64,000 nt of DNA from Croceibacterium atlanticum (GTDB taxonomy: Bacteria > Pseudomonadota > Alphaproteobacteria > Sphingomonadales > Sphingomonadaceae), in NCBI RefSeq assembly GCF_001008165.2, contig NZ_CP011452.2, positions 2,728,001 to 2,792,000 on the forward strand, read 5' to 3'. The translations under genes and the position numbers were made by a program. The notes beneath the pieces were generated by a model that ran no database searches, was not told where the DNA came from, and saw nothing but the letters and a program-made list of their open reading frames with translations. Shown here in pieces: positions 45,682-54,035 of the stretch. Each line of letters starts with the position of its first letter. Position 1 is the stretch's first letter.

Positions 45682-46348
45682 TGCCCGCCTGGTTCACGTG
45701 GTGGATGACGAGGAAGCGATCCGCCGTTCACTGGATTTCCTGTTGCGCACTGCCGGCTACCGCGTGGAACGCTGGGCCTGTGGCAATGATTTCCTGAAGG
45801 GGGTCGATCCGGAACAGCCGGCCTGTGTGCTGATGGATCTGCGTATGCCCGGCATGGAAGGCATGGATATTCAGGAGGAAATGGCCCGGCGCGGGATCAA
45901 TCTTCCGTTGATCATGCTGACCGGCCATGGCGATGTGGCCATGGCCGTGCGCGCCATGCGCGCCGGCGCGGTGGATTTCCTGCAGAAGCCATTCGATCGC
46001 AAGGTAATCCTGGAAGCGGTGGAGGAGGCCTTCGGCTTGCTGGCCGACAAGGAGGCGCAGCGCAGCCGCGAAGAGTGGGCGCGCACCCAGATACATGCCC
46101 TGACCGATCGGGAGCGGGAAGTGCTGGACGGGCTTGCCTGCGGATATCCCAACAAGACGATCGCCTATGACCTGGGGATCAGTTCGCGCACGGTGGAAGT
46201 CTATCGCGCCAATCTGATGGCCAAGCTGGGCGTATCGAATTTTGCCGACGCCCTGCGCATAGCCTTTGCCGCCGGGCTCGGTTCCGAAAGCGAATGGCGC
46301 GATGCCCATGCCGACAGCCGGGCAGAACGGCCCGGCTCTTCTGGCTGA
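45674..46348 (+). CDS. fixJ: FixJ-type response regulator
   Basis: 224 residues. An N-terminal receiver (VHVVDDEEAIRRSLDFLL) has phospho-Asp55 in VLMDLRMPGM, Thr in MLTGHGD and Lys in LQKPFDRK. A C-terminal LuxR-type helix-turn-helix follows (LTDREREVLDGLACGYPNKT, GISSRTVEVYRANLMAKLGV). ATG 45674 overlaps the fixL stop by 8 bases, with GAGG upstream. It should activate low-oxygen genes; no fixK is visible in the window. Confidence 0.92.
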   Translation: MTDARLVHVVDDEEAIRRSLDFLLRTAGYRVERWACGNDFLKGVDPEQPACVLMDLRMPGMEGMDIQEEMARRGINLPLIMLTGHGDVAMAVRAMRAGAVDFLQKPFDRKVILEAVEEAFGLLADKEAQRSREEWARTQIHALTDREREVLDGLACGYPNKTIAYDLGISSRTVEVYRANLMAKLGVSNFADALRIAFAAGLGSESEWRDAHADSRAERPGSSG

Positions 46349-46367
46349 ATGCGATCCTTTCCCGGCC

Positions 46368-47168
46368 TCAATGGGCCAGGAACAGGGGGATCTCGCTCCT
46401 TTCCAGCATGCTCACGGTAACGCCGCCGAATATCGCCTCGACCGTGCGGCTGTGGCCATAGGCACCCATCACGACATAATCGCTGCCGCCATCCGATGCG
46501 CGTTCCAGCAGGGTTTCGGCGATGGTCCCCTCGGTCGATTTCTGGACAATGCGCGGATGCACGTCATGCCGGGAAAGATAGCTGGCGGCATCTTCCACCG
46601 CGAATTCACCATCGGGCTGGTTTACCTCCAGCAAAGTCACCGTTTCGGCGATTTGCAGCATGGGCAGGGATTCGCGCAGCGCCTTGTTCGCTTCGGAAGA
46701 TCCATCCCAGGCGACAAGCGCATGGCCCCGCGGGTTGAAGGATTTGGCTGTCGGCGGCACTGCCAGCAGCGGGCGTTCGCCCTTCACGGCCAGTTCGCCC
46801 GCGATGCGCCGTGCATCCAGCGGATCTTCATCATCGGAACGGCTGGTGACCACGATGATATCGGCCAGTTCGGATGCGCCCCGGATCTCGTCCACCGGGA
46901 AGCCCGTGGCCGTCACCATGTCCCACGGCACGTCTTCCTGGGCGAGCCGGGTTTCAATGGTCTTGCGATTGGTGGCTTCGTGCTTGCGTGCATAATCGAG
47001 CACCATCGCTTCGCCCGCGCCGCTGTAATAATCGGACACGATCATGGGCGGGACCACGATATCGATGCAGTTGAGGTGCCCCTTCAGCCCCCGCACGAGG
47101 TCGAGCGCCACCTGCAGGCGAGCCTCCTGACCTGCATCGTCATGAATCAGGACCAATACGTTTTTCAT
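46368..47168 (-). CDS. Tandem universal stress protein
   Basis: 266 residues with two UspA-like halves: the first starts NVLVLIHDDAGQEARLQVAL and the second GHALVAWDGSSEANKALRES. The second half keeps the ATP-binding loop in VMGAYGHSRTVEAIFGGVT. This kind of double Usp commonly sits in low-oxygen gene clusters with zinc alcohol dehydrogenase and PHA synthase, as here. It is convergent with fixJ and precedes nothing on its own strand. Confidence 0.9.
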   Translation of the reverse strand: MKNVLVLIHDDAGQEARLQVALDLVRGLKGHLNCIDIVVPPMIVSDYYSGAGEAMVLDYARKHEATNRKTIETRLAQEDVPWDMVTATGFPVDEIRGASELADIIVVTSRSDDEDPLDARRIAGELAVKGERPLLAVPPTAKSFNPRGHALVAWDGSSEANKALRESLPMLQIAETVTLLEVNQPDGEFAVEDAASYLSRHDVHPRIVQKSTEGTIAETLLERASDGGSDYVVMGAYGHSRTVEAIFGGVTVSMLERSEIPLFLAH

Positions 47169-47245
47169 GGCGTTTTCCCTCTACACTAACCCAACTAACT
47201 ACCCCGGCAGGCGCTATGCTCCATCGGGAATGATACGGATGCGTT

Positions 47246-48241
47246 TCAACCGTCCGGCAACAGGACGATGGCCCCTTCCACTTCGCCCGCGCGCAATCGA
47301 TCCAGCGCCTGGTTCGCTTCGGCAAGCTTCATGGCGGTGACATGGGTCGAAATGCCGGCCCGTGCCGCCAGATCGAGAAATTCCGTGCCGTCGGCGCGGG
47401 TCAGATTGGCGACGGAAAGGATCTGCCGTTCCTCCCACAGATCGGCATAGGGGAAGGCGGGAATATCCGACATGTGGATGCCTGCGCAGACGACGCGGCC
47501 ACCCTTCTTCACCATTTTCAACGCTTGCGGGACCAGCGGGCCGACCGGGGCGAAAATGATGGCGGCGTCCATCTGTTGCGGCGGCGCCTGGGTGGAAGAC
47601 CCGGCCCAGGCGCAACCCAGTTCGCGGGCGAAGGCCTGCGCATCTTCATCCCCCTCCCGCGTGAAGGCATAGACAGTGCGCCCCTGCCAGATGGCCAGCT
47701 GGGCAAGGATATGCGCGGCCGCGCCAAAGCCATAAAGCCCCAGCACCGGCGCATCGCCCGCCATGCGATAGGAACGATAGCCGATCAGTCCGGCACAGAG
47801 CAGCGGCGCGGCATGGATATCATCGAAGCCGTCGGGGATCGGGAAGCAGAAATGGGCATCGGCAATGCAATGGCTGGCAAAACCGCCATCGCGGGTGAAG
47901 CCGGTGAATAAAGGGCTGTCGCACAGGTTTTCCTGTCCGTTCCGGCAATAGGGGCAATGGCCGCAGCTATGGCCAAGCCAGGGCACGCCAACCCGGTCGC
48001 CAGGTTTGAAGCCGCCGACCCCCGGACCGATCGCATCCACGTGGCCGACCACTTCGTGACCGGGCACGATGGGCAGCGTGCCATGGATATCTCCATCGGT
48101 CACATGCAGATCCGTGCGGCAGACGCCGCAGGCGGCAATGGCGATGCGCAATTCCCCTTCGCCGGGTTCAGGCAGTTCGCGCTCCACCATGTGCAGCGGC
48201 GTGCCCGGCTGATCCAGTTGCATTGCTTTCATCGTCGTCAT
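47246..48241 (-). CDS. Zinc-dependent alcohol dehydrogenase
   Basis: 331-residue medium-chain dehydrogenase. Catalytic zinc ligands are in CGVCRTDLHV and PGHEVVGHVD. The structural zinc cysteines are in CGHCPYCRNGQENLC. The NAD-binding region is LGLYGFGAAAHILAQLA. ATG 48241 follows AGAGGA; upstream in-frame codons lack homology. It probably interconverts alcohols and aldehydes under fermentative or low-oxygen conditions. It is divergent from the truncated PHA synthase. Confidence 0.92.
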   Translation of the reverse strand: MTTMKAMQLDQPGTPLHMVERELPEPGEGELRIAIAACGVCRTDLHVTDGDIHGTLPIVPGHEVVGHVDAIGPGVGGFKPGDRVGVPWLGHSCGHCPYCRNGQENLCDSPLFTGFTRDGGFASHCIADAHFCFPIPDGFDDIHAAPLLCAGLIGYRSYRMAGDAPVLGLYGFGAAAHILAQLAIWQGRTVYAFTREGDEDAQAFARELGCAWAGSSTQAPPQQMDAAIIFAPVGPLVPQALKMVKKGGRVVCAGIHMSDIPAFPYADLWEERQILSVANLTRADGTEFLDLAARAGISTHVTAMKLAEANQALDRLRAGEVEGAIVLLPDG

Positions 48242-48421
48242 CGAACATTCCTCTGCGGAAGGTTTAGACTGTTCGGGCAGGAACGCTTTTCCGCAATATT
48301 GCGGAGCGCGCGCCGGGAATGCCGCAGGCATGGCACAGGCGGATTTTACGGTGCAATGCGCCCGAGGTCACGAGATGTTCAGAACCGTCAGATAATGTCC
48401 GCCGCGACGGAGGATCCCGCA

Positions 48422-49306
48422 ATGTCGCAAAACCCGGTCCCACAGCCTGCCTCATCCCGTGGCGATGATCTGGCCGCTCCTGATCCGGTGGAAGGTGTTG
48501 CCGAACTGATCGACCGCGCGACCAGCGCTTCACTGGCGCAGTGGACGCTGGGTATTGCGCCCGAATCGCTCGCCGCCGCATTCGCCGATTGGGCGGTTCA
48601 TGCTGCGCGGTCCCCCGGGCGGGCCATGCTGCTGGCAACCAAGACGGAGCGGAAGCTGAACCGGCTGGCCGATTATGCCGTGCGGGCGGCGAGCGGCGGC
48701 GGCCAAGCGGAACGCTGCATAGAGCCTTTGCCACAGGATCATCGCTTCACCGATCCGGCCTGGGACCAATGGCCCTTCGGCCTTTACCAGCAGGCCTTTC
48801 TGCTGACGCAGCAATGGCTGGATGTCGCCTTTGGCGGCCTGCCCGGCGTGACCCCGCATCATGATGAAGTGGTGCGCTTCACCGTGCGGCAATTGCTCGA
48901 CCTCATCTCCCCGGCCAATTTTGTCTGGAGCAATCCGGTCGTGCAGCAGCGCGTGCTGGCGACGGGGGGCATGTGCCTGGTGGAAGGCGCCAGGCTGTTT
49001 GCCGAGGACTGGCAGTCCCTGATCCGGCGCGAGCCGATTGGCGATGGCGGCGATTTCGAAGTTGGCCGCAATCTGGCTGTGACGCCGGGGAAGGTCGTTT
49101 ATCGCAACGAACTGATCGAATTGATCCAATATTCCCCGACCACGGACAAGGTGAGGCCGGAACCGATCCTGTTCGTGCCGGCCTGGATCATGAAATACCA
49201 CATTTTAGCTTCTGGTGCAATTAGTATGTTGAAAAGAAAGAGTATTTTCAGATTTATAGGCTTCAGATGGCGGTTTGAGCAATCACCCAGCAATCACCGC
49301 AACTGA
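48422..49306 (+). pseudogene. phaC: Poly(3-hydroxyalkanoate) synthase, truncated at an island junction
   Basis: The first ~261 residues are clear PHA synthase, with the N-terminal PhaC_N part DPAWDQWPFGLYQQAFLLTQ, PGVTPHHDEVVRFTVRQLLD, ELIQYSPTTDKV and FVPAWIMKYHI. At about 49,205 the similarity stops. Residues 262-294 are unrelated and Lys/Arg/Ser-rich. The whole alpha/beta-hydrolase core with the catalytic Cys (GxCxGG box), Asp and His is missing, so it cannot polymerise. GGAGG before ATG 48422 sets the start. The break coincides with a drop in GC. Confidence 0.88.
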
Positions 49307-49492
49307 AACACCAGCGAAGGTCCTTAGGATGTTCGCGGACAGCACGCGGATTTATACCCGCCTGCATAATGGTCCGAGGTGCGTGAATAGCCCGCTGACC
49401 CCTGAATGGCCTAACCGAGTGGAAAGATTAGATATACCGCAACTGCGTCGACGCGAACGAGCGATAGTTCGCTCTACGTTAAGGGGGCAGGC
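49207..49492. other. Junction region between core genome and island
   Basis: About 286 bases without a recognisable gene. The first ~60 are strongly AT-rich, unlike everything to the left. A frame of 73 codons (49275-49496) has no ribosome site or recognised family and is probably chance. I see no integrase, tRNA end or insertion-sequence terminus here. Confidence 0.5.
49459..49474 (-). terminator. Hairpin downstream of the island Usp gene
   Basis: A perfect 6-bp stem GAGCGA / TCGCTC with a 4-base loop lies 19 bases after the Usp stop on the minus strand. The following U content is low, so it is a weak terminator candidate. Confidence 0.35.
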
Positions 49493-50320
49493 TTAGCGAG
49501 CTAGCAAGACAGGCACACGTGCATCCTCAATAAGGTCGCGAGTTACGCCACCAAGGAAGATCTCGCGAACGCGTGAGTGGGCATAGCCACCGATCGCTAT
49601 GAGATCCGCCCCATTTTCCAATGCGAATTGCTCCAAGACATCTGACACAGAGAGGCCACCCGAGACTTCACGGTGAACCTCGACCGCGAAATCATGGCGA
49701 GCAAGATGTCTGGCGATGTCACTTCCCGGTGCTGGGCCATGTCCCTCTGGAGTAGGTTCGGGATCCACCAGAACGACATCAACTCGAGCCTTGGTTTGCG
49801 CAATCAGCAGCAGTTCTCGTGCTGCGCGGCGTGCTTCCCCTGAGGCATCCCAGCCAAGGACGACGTGATTGATCTGCTCTAGGCTGGAGTTCTCCGGAAG
49901 AATCAGCACGGGCCCTCCAAGGGAGAGGAGAACCGTTTCGATAATATAGCGACGCAATTTCTTGTCATCATAGGCATTTGAAGGACCAACCAAGACTATG
50001 TCCGCATAGCGGCCCTCCATTCGCAACGTTCCATGCGCGAATCCTGGATCATCCGCCATGCCCCTGACTTCGACGGGAACCGCTGCGCCGTGCAGGGTCT
50101 GCTTCAATTGATCGAGCTGGGCTTCCTGATCAGCATGCATCTCGTGGAGAGCAAGGGGATATACGTCGAATGGGTAGAGGCCAACCAGGCCATAAAGATC
50201 TCGCGTCAGCAACTTTACGGCCAGATGTGCCTCATGGGCCTCGGCGAACTTGACCGCCCTCTTCAGAAAGCTTTTCGACGCCTCGACGTCGTCCACAACT
50301 GCAACCAGATCCTTCAGCAT
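49493..50320 (-). CDS. Tandem universal stress protein (island)
   Basis: 275 residues, two UspA-like halves starting MLKDLVAVVDDVEASKSFLK and NHVVLGWDASGEARRAAREL. The second half keeps the nucleotide loop IAIGGYAHSRVREIFLGGVT. It is more AT-rich than the first Usp in this window and only distantly similar to it. GAGGAAGG precedes ATG 50320. The promoter region is shared with a divergent hsp20 and has a CTGA-N6-TCAG palindrome. Confidence 0.9.
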   Translation of the reverse strand: MLKDLVAVVDDVEASKSFLKRAVKFAEAHEAHLAVKLLTRDLYGLVGLYPFDVYPLALHEMHADQEAQLDQLKQTLHGAAVPVEVRGMADDPGFAHGTLRMEGRYADIVLVGPSNAYDDKKLRRYIIETVLLSLGGPVLILPENSSLEQINHVVLGWDASGEARRAARELLLIAQTKARVDVVLVDPEPTPEGHGPAPGSDIARHLARHDFAVEVHREVSGGLSVSDVLEQFALENGADLIAIGGYAHSRVREIFLGGVTRDLIEDARVPVLLAR

Positions 50321-50396
50321 CGCTCGGCCTTCCTCAATGTTCGTTCGGTCGAAAACTCTCTTGGCAGCGACATTGATGAAGTTGGCTACAGCTACA

Positions 50397-50410
50397 CTGA
50401 CTTAGGTCAG
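50397..50410. promoter_or_regulatory. CTGA-N6-TCAG palindrome, site 1 (usp / hsp20)
   Basis: The perfect dyad CTGACTTAGGTCAG lies in the divergent region between the island Usp and hsp20 genes. It fits the shared core CTGAYNTANNTCAG. It resembles a Crp/Fnr-type operator (Fnr TTGA-N6-TCAA) with C/G outer bases. Confidence 0.7.
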
Positions 50411-50452
50411 GGCAACCAGATATGATCCAAGCTTAGGCTTGCCTCCACTAAT

Positions 50453-50480
50453 CTTGAAGTTGAATTGAGCCGTCCTAGAT
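50453..50480 (+). promoter_or_regulatory. RpoH-like promoter of hsp20-1
   Basis: CTTGAAG is followed, counted from CTTG, by 17 bases and CCTAGAT. The alphaproteobacterial heat-shock sigma consensus is about CTTG-N17/18-CYTATNT, so six of seven -10 positions match. It is placed about 40 bases before the ROSE-like leader hairpins. Confidence 0.55.
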
Positions 50481-50519
50481 CCTCTAGGCCGGATGCTGCT
50501 TTCGGGTCCGGTGGACATA

Positions 50520-50582
50520 GAGAGCGCCGGCTCTCACTTCCGGCGTTTCTCATGCCCAGATTGCTCACAGGAGGATTTGGAA
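50520..50582 (+). promoter_or_regulatory. ROSE-like RNA thermometer in the hsp20-1 leader
   Basis: The leader has GAGAGC-GCCG-GCTCTC (50520-50535) and an alternative CGCCGG / CCGGCG stem. Next come TTGCT (50561-50565) and the Shine-Dalgarno AGGAGG (50569-50574). ROSE elements use a UYGCU stretch to mask AGGA in the last hairpin, which melts with heat. The same TTGCTCACAGGAGGATTTGG recurs before hsp20-3. The fold is by eye. Confidence 0.65.
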
Positions 50583-51062
50583 ATGAGAACAAGTATCGAT
50601 CTTACACCATATCGGCGTTCGACCGTCGGTTTCGATCGCCTTTTCGACCTGCTTGACAATGGGGCAGGTCATGACGTCGCCGGAGACTATCCACCCTATG
50701 ATCTCGTGCAGCTAAGTGAAGGTAACTACCGCATTGATGTCGCGTTAGCGGGATACAAGCGAGAAGACGTCGAGATTGTTGCGCAGCAGAACCTGCTCAC
50801 TGTGAAAGGGGAGCGCGGGCAGGAGAATGAGCCGGGAGAGATTTTGCATCGGGGTATTCCTATGCGCTCCTTCGAGCGCCGTTTCCAACTTGCAGATTTT
50901 GTGGAAGTTGAGGCGGCAAAGTTCGAAAATGGCCTTCTCAGCATAACGTTGAAGCGCGTGCTCCCTGAGGCAATGAAGCCGCGCAAAATCGAAATCAGCT
51001 CTGGCGAAGCAATGCCAAGTGGTCTCAGTGCGAAAGGGGCCCCAGAACCAGAAGCTGTATGA
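50583..51062 (+). CDS. Hsp20 small heat-shock protein 1
   Basis: 159-residue ATP-independent holdase of the alpha-crystallin family. The crystallin domain covers about residues 38-135: YDLVQLSEGNYRIDVALAGY, KREDVEIVAQQNLLTVKGER, RSFERRFQLADFVEVEAAKF, then ENGLLSITLKRVLPE. A short N-terminal arm and a tail with IEI follow the usual plan. ATG 50583 is set by AGGAGG 8 bases upstream. Translation is probably temperature-gated by the leader. The protein is closely matched in plan by hsp20-3. Confidence 0.92.
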   Translation: MRTSIDLTPYRRSTVGFDRLFDLLDNGAGHDVAGDYPPYDLVQLSEGNYRIDVALAGYKREDVEIVAQQNLLTVKGERGQENEPGEILHRGIPMRSFERRFQLADFVEVEAAKFENGLLSITLKRVLPEAMKPRKIEISSGEAMPSGLSAKGAPEPEAV

Positions 51063-51086
51063 CTGTCGGACATAGACGCTCGCTGA

Positions 51087-51105
51087 TCCCATCCTGGTGA
51101 TGGGA
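51087..51105 (+). terminator. Hairpin between hsp20-1 and nhaA
   Basis: A perfect 7-bp stem TCCCATC / GATGGGA with loop CTGGT lies 25 bases after the hsp20-1 stop. It lacks a U-run, so it may be only a partial terminator before nhaA. Confidence 0.35.
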
Positions 51106-51185
51106 AACGCTGAGCCGTGCCAGAGGAGTGGAGGAATATTCGCAATCTGCTCTTTTGGCGTCCAGTGGAACGCGGATGCTAAGGT

Positions 51186-52697
51186 ATGGAGAATCAGTCC
51201 GAAGTTCGCATAGCCTTTGGGGCGCCGAAGCCCCTTTCGCCCTTTATCCATCGTCTCTTGTCGCCAGCTCAGCAGTTCCAGAAGACGGAGTTTGCTGGGG
51301 GTGCGGTTCTGCTGATCGCAACGATCTTTGCCCTCGTTTGGTCTAACTCTCCATGGAAGTCGGCGTATTTCCAACTCTGGCAGTCGCCACTGTCATTGCA
51401 ATTGGCGACTTTTCAATTGTCCAAGCCCTTGCTCCTGTGGGTCAACGATGCCTTGATGGCGGTGTTCTTTTTCGTCATCGGCCTCGAAATCAAGCGTGAG
51501 ATTCTGGCCGGTGAATTGGCAAACCCGCGCAATGCCTTTCTTCCCCTGATTGCCGCATTCGGCGGAATGATCATTCCCTCGGCGGTCTATGCCGCCACTG
51601 TTCAACTGATGGACGGCGGCCAAGACGCACTTCGCGGATGGGGTATTCCAGCTGCCACGGATATCGCGTTTTCTCTCGGCGCCCTTTCTCTTCTCGGCGC
51701 GCGGGTTCCAGCATCAGCCAAGGTCTTTCTCACCACATTCGCCATAGCGGATGACATAGGTGCGACACTGATCATTGCCCTTTTTTATACTGGCGCCGTC
51801 AAGGTTGGCGCCCTTCTCTGGGCAGCATTAGCCCTTTGCATTATGTTCGTCGGCAACCGGCTCGGAATCCGCGCTACGACATATTATGCGATCTTGGCCT
51901 GCGGCGTGTGGTTCGCATTTTTGAAGTCTGGCGTGCATCCAACCATCGCAGGCTTTCTGGCTGCTTTCGCCATTCCTTCCTTTCGTCGCATAGAGCCGAT
52001 GAAGTTCTTGGATGATGCGCGCAATGTTCTCGATGAATTTGAGAAGTCGATAATCAGTCGCGAGGACAGATATCAGGAAAGATCATCTCAGGCCCAGCAG
52101 TCCCACTTCGCTTCAGTCGAACGGTCGGCAAGGATTGTTCAAACGCCCTTGCAGCGGCTGGAGGCTGCGCTCCATCCGTGGGTAGCATTCGTGGTTCTTC
52201 CCGTCTTTGCCCTTGCCAACGCGGGAGTCACTTTCCCTGCAACACTCGATTCTATCTTGGCGCTGATGTCGCACCCAGTCACGCTAGGCGTTCTGGCTGG
52301 TCTTGTGATCGGTAAGCCTTTGGGAATTTACGGAGCAACAGTGCTCGCTGCGAAGACCGGATGGTTTCAGCTTCCCCGGCAACTGGACCGAACACATCTC
52401 CTTGGCCTCAGTTTTCTGGGCGGCATCGGTTTCACCATGTCCATCTTTATCGCTTCCGTCGGTTTTGGATCAGGACATGGCGGAGGGCAGGGTGCTGGAC
52501 ATTTCGAAGCTGCAACATTTGGACGTGGCCAGGAATACAGCCACCATGCTGGTAGCCCTGTTGAATCCTCAGCGGCCAAACTGGGCATTCTCTTTGGTTC
52601 GATTATAGTGGGTGGGATCGGTGTGGGCGTCTTGTCCCGAAATTCTCATCGGACCGCTCGTCGAGATGCACAAAGAGCCACAAAGTCGAGCGATTGA
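51186..52697 (+). CDS. nhaA: Na+/H+ antiporter NhaA
   Basis: 503-residue inner-membrane antiporter giving sodium and pH tolerance. Signature segments are WVNDALMAVFFFVIGLEIKR and PAATDIAFSLGALSLLG. The paired catalytic aspartates are in FAIADDIGATLIIALFY. About eleven to twelve helices are visible. It is longer than the ~390-residue enteric form because of an N-terminal extension, a loop near 280-320 and a Gly/His-rich stretch near 430-450. The ribosome site is poor (AAGG only 2 bases from the ATG). It overlaps the next gene at the 3' end. Confidence 0.93.
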   Translation: MENQSEVRIAFGAPKPLSPFIHRLLSPAQQFQKTEFAGGAVLLIATIFALVWSNSPWKSAYFQLWQSPLSLQLATFQLSKPLLLWVNDALMAVFFFVIGLEIKREILAGELANPRNAFLPLIAAFGGMIIPSAVYAATVQLMDGGQDALRGWGIPAATDIAFSLGALSLLGARVPASAKVFLTTFAIADDIGATLIIALFYTGAVKVGALLWAALALCIMFVGNRLGIRATTYYAILACGVWFAFLKSGVHPTIAGFLAAFAIPSFRRIEPMKFLDDARNVLDEFEKSIISREDRYQERSSQAQQSHFASVERSARIVQTPLQRLEAALHPWVAFVVLPVFALANAGVTFPATLDSILALMSHPVTLGVLAGLVIGKPLGIYGATVLAAKTGWFQLPRQLDRTHLLGLSFLGGIGFTMSIFIASVGFGSGHGGGQGAGHFEAATFGRGQEYSHHAGSPVESSAAKLGILFGSIIVGGIGVGVLSRNSHRTARRDAQRATKSSD

Positions 52698-53080
52698 GAG
52701 GCAGATGGAAGCCTTTTGAGAATCGCGCGCATTGATTGAATGGCGCAATCCAGCATGAGAGCTGCGCAATCGTGCTGAGCTGTTGACCTCTCCTCAGTTG
52801 CGACCTCGATGAGGGACGCAAGCAGCCAGCTTTCATCGTCAGAAATCGTTAGCTCGTCGCCGACCGAAATTGGACGTCGCAGATGACTCTCATAAAATGT
52901 CATAACGCTATCGAGCGCGGGGACAATGAAGTCCGCACCGTGAGGGGCAAGGGCACGGAAGAGGCAAGGTTGCGGAAAATGTCCATCATCTCGAGCCTTC
53001 CGCCAACACCTGATTGCGTCAAGTATGAGAATCCGGTGTGAAGTGGTGGCCGCTTGGCGCGACTGAGCTTGATCTGACAC
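52646..53080 (-). CDS. 144-residue hypothetical protein (GTG start)
   Basis: An Ala/Leu-rich soluble protein, MSDQAQSRQAATTSHRILIL, with CAALMLDCAIQSMRAIL near the C-terminus; largely helical by look. I recognise no family. GTG 53080 follows GGGAGGA at good spacing, so it is likely expressed. Its 3' end overlaps nhaA by 52 bases in the convergent direction. It is divergent from the Crp/Fnr regulator, sharing a 195-base promoter region. Confidence 0.65.
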   Translation of the reverse strand: MSDQAQSRQAATTSHRILILDAIRCWRKARDDGHFPQPCLFRALAPHGADFIVPALDSVMTFYESHLRRPISVGDELTISDDESWLLASLIEVATEERSTAQHDCAALMLDCAIQSMRAILKRLPSASQSLDFVALCASRRAVR

Positions 53081-53275
53081 TCTCTGCTCCTCCCTGCATC
53101 CTCAGGCATCGATATTGTTAGCCGCTCATCGCTTCCCGTCCCCACCGTTAGCTCTAGATTTAAGTTCCCGACCCAAGGTGATTGAACGCGCACAAGGGCA
53201 GCAGGGTAACGCCATGTGACTTGTGTCCCCCTATGTGCTATCGCGCAAATCGCGATCACCGATACGGGTAGATGA

Positions 53276-54010
53276 ATGAACTTTGTGCCTTGCGATGAAT
53301 GTGCTCTGCGGCAGCTTGCTCGCTTCAAGCGGTTTTCGGCACCAGAACTCGCCTATGTTAAAGCACTCAAGAGTGGGCAGATCGAATTGCCTGCTCGTCA
53401 GACGATCATCGAGCCCGGCGCTTACGATGATCGTCTCTATACGCTCTATTCGGGTTGGGCGTTCCGGTATCGCCTGACGTCTGAAGGGCAACGGCAGATC
53501 ATCGAAGTGCTGCTGCCGGGCAGCTTGATCGGCCTCCAGCAACTCATGCTTGGCCATTCGGATAGCGGCGTTGAAAGTCTTACGCCGGTGACACTGTGCG
53601 TCCTCTCCGGGCGTACGCTTAAGCAGCTTTTTGTCCAGTTTGGAGACCTTTCGGACGCAATGGTCTTGGCACTGATGGAAGACCAGCGTCGCGGGGACAC
53701 GAGACTCGCACTGGTATCCCGTCTTCCTGCCCCCGCCCGCCTCGCGTATTTCCTGCTCGAGTTGTTTGATCGGTTGGTCGCGCTCGACATGGTCAAAGGC
53801 GATTGGTGTTATTTTCCGCTTCAACGACGCCACATCGCCGACTTGCTCGGGCTTTCTGATACCCATGTGAGCCGATCGATGAAGGAGTTGCGACAACGGC
53901 ACCTTGCTTCGATTGACTCGAGTTCTTTGAGCATATTGGATCGCCGGCAGATGACCGCATTTTCGGGCTACATGATGCCTGAAAAACATGCACCGCGTTT
54001 GCTCTTGTAG
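53276..54010 (+). CDS. Crp/Fnr-family transcriptional regulator (island regulator)
   Basis: 244 residues. A cyclic-nucleotide-type beta-roll (about 20-135; PGAYDDRLYTLYSGWAFRYR, LPGSLIGLQQL) is followed by a dimer helix and a winged helix (PLQRRHIADLLGLSDTHVSR). The N-terminus has Cys6-x2-Cys9 (PCDECALRQL), and Cys108 aligns roughly with Fnr Cys122, but one of the four Fnr cluster cysteines is absent. The recognition helix has THVSR where Fnr has ETISR, consistent with a non-Fnr site. It is the only transcription factor in the island and the natural candidate for the CTGA-N6-TCAG palindromes. Confidence 0.9.
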   Translation: MNFVPCDECALRQLARFKRFSAPELAYVKALKSGQIELPARQTIIEPGAYDDRLYTLYSGWAFRYRLTSEGQRQIIEVLLPGSLIGLQQLMLGHSDSGVESLTPVTLCVLSGRTLKQLFVQFGDLSDAMVLALMEDQRRGDTRLALVSRLPAPARLAYFLLELFDRLVALDMVKGDWCYFPLQRRHIADLLGLSDTHVSRSMKELRQRHLASIDSSSLSILDRRQMTAFSGYMMPEKHAPRLLL

Positions 54011-54035
54011 CATGTTACGGTCGATCCAAGACTAA

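Noticed and set aside
49275..49496. 73-codon frame in the junction region
   Set aside because: No ribosome site, no recognised family, and it ends inside the Usp coding end.
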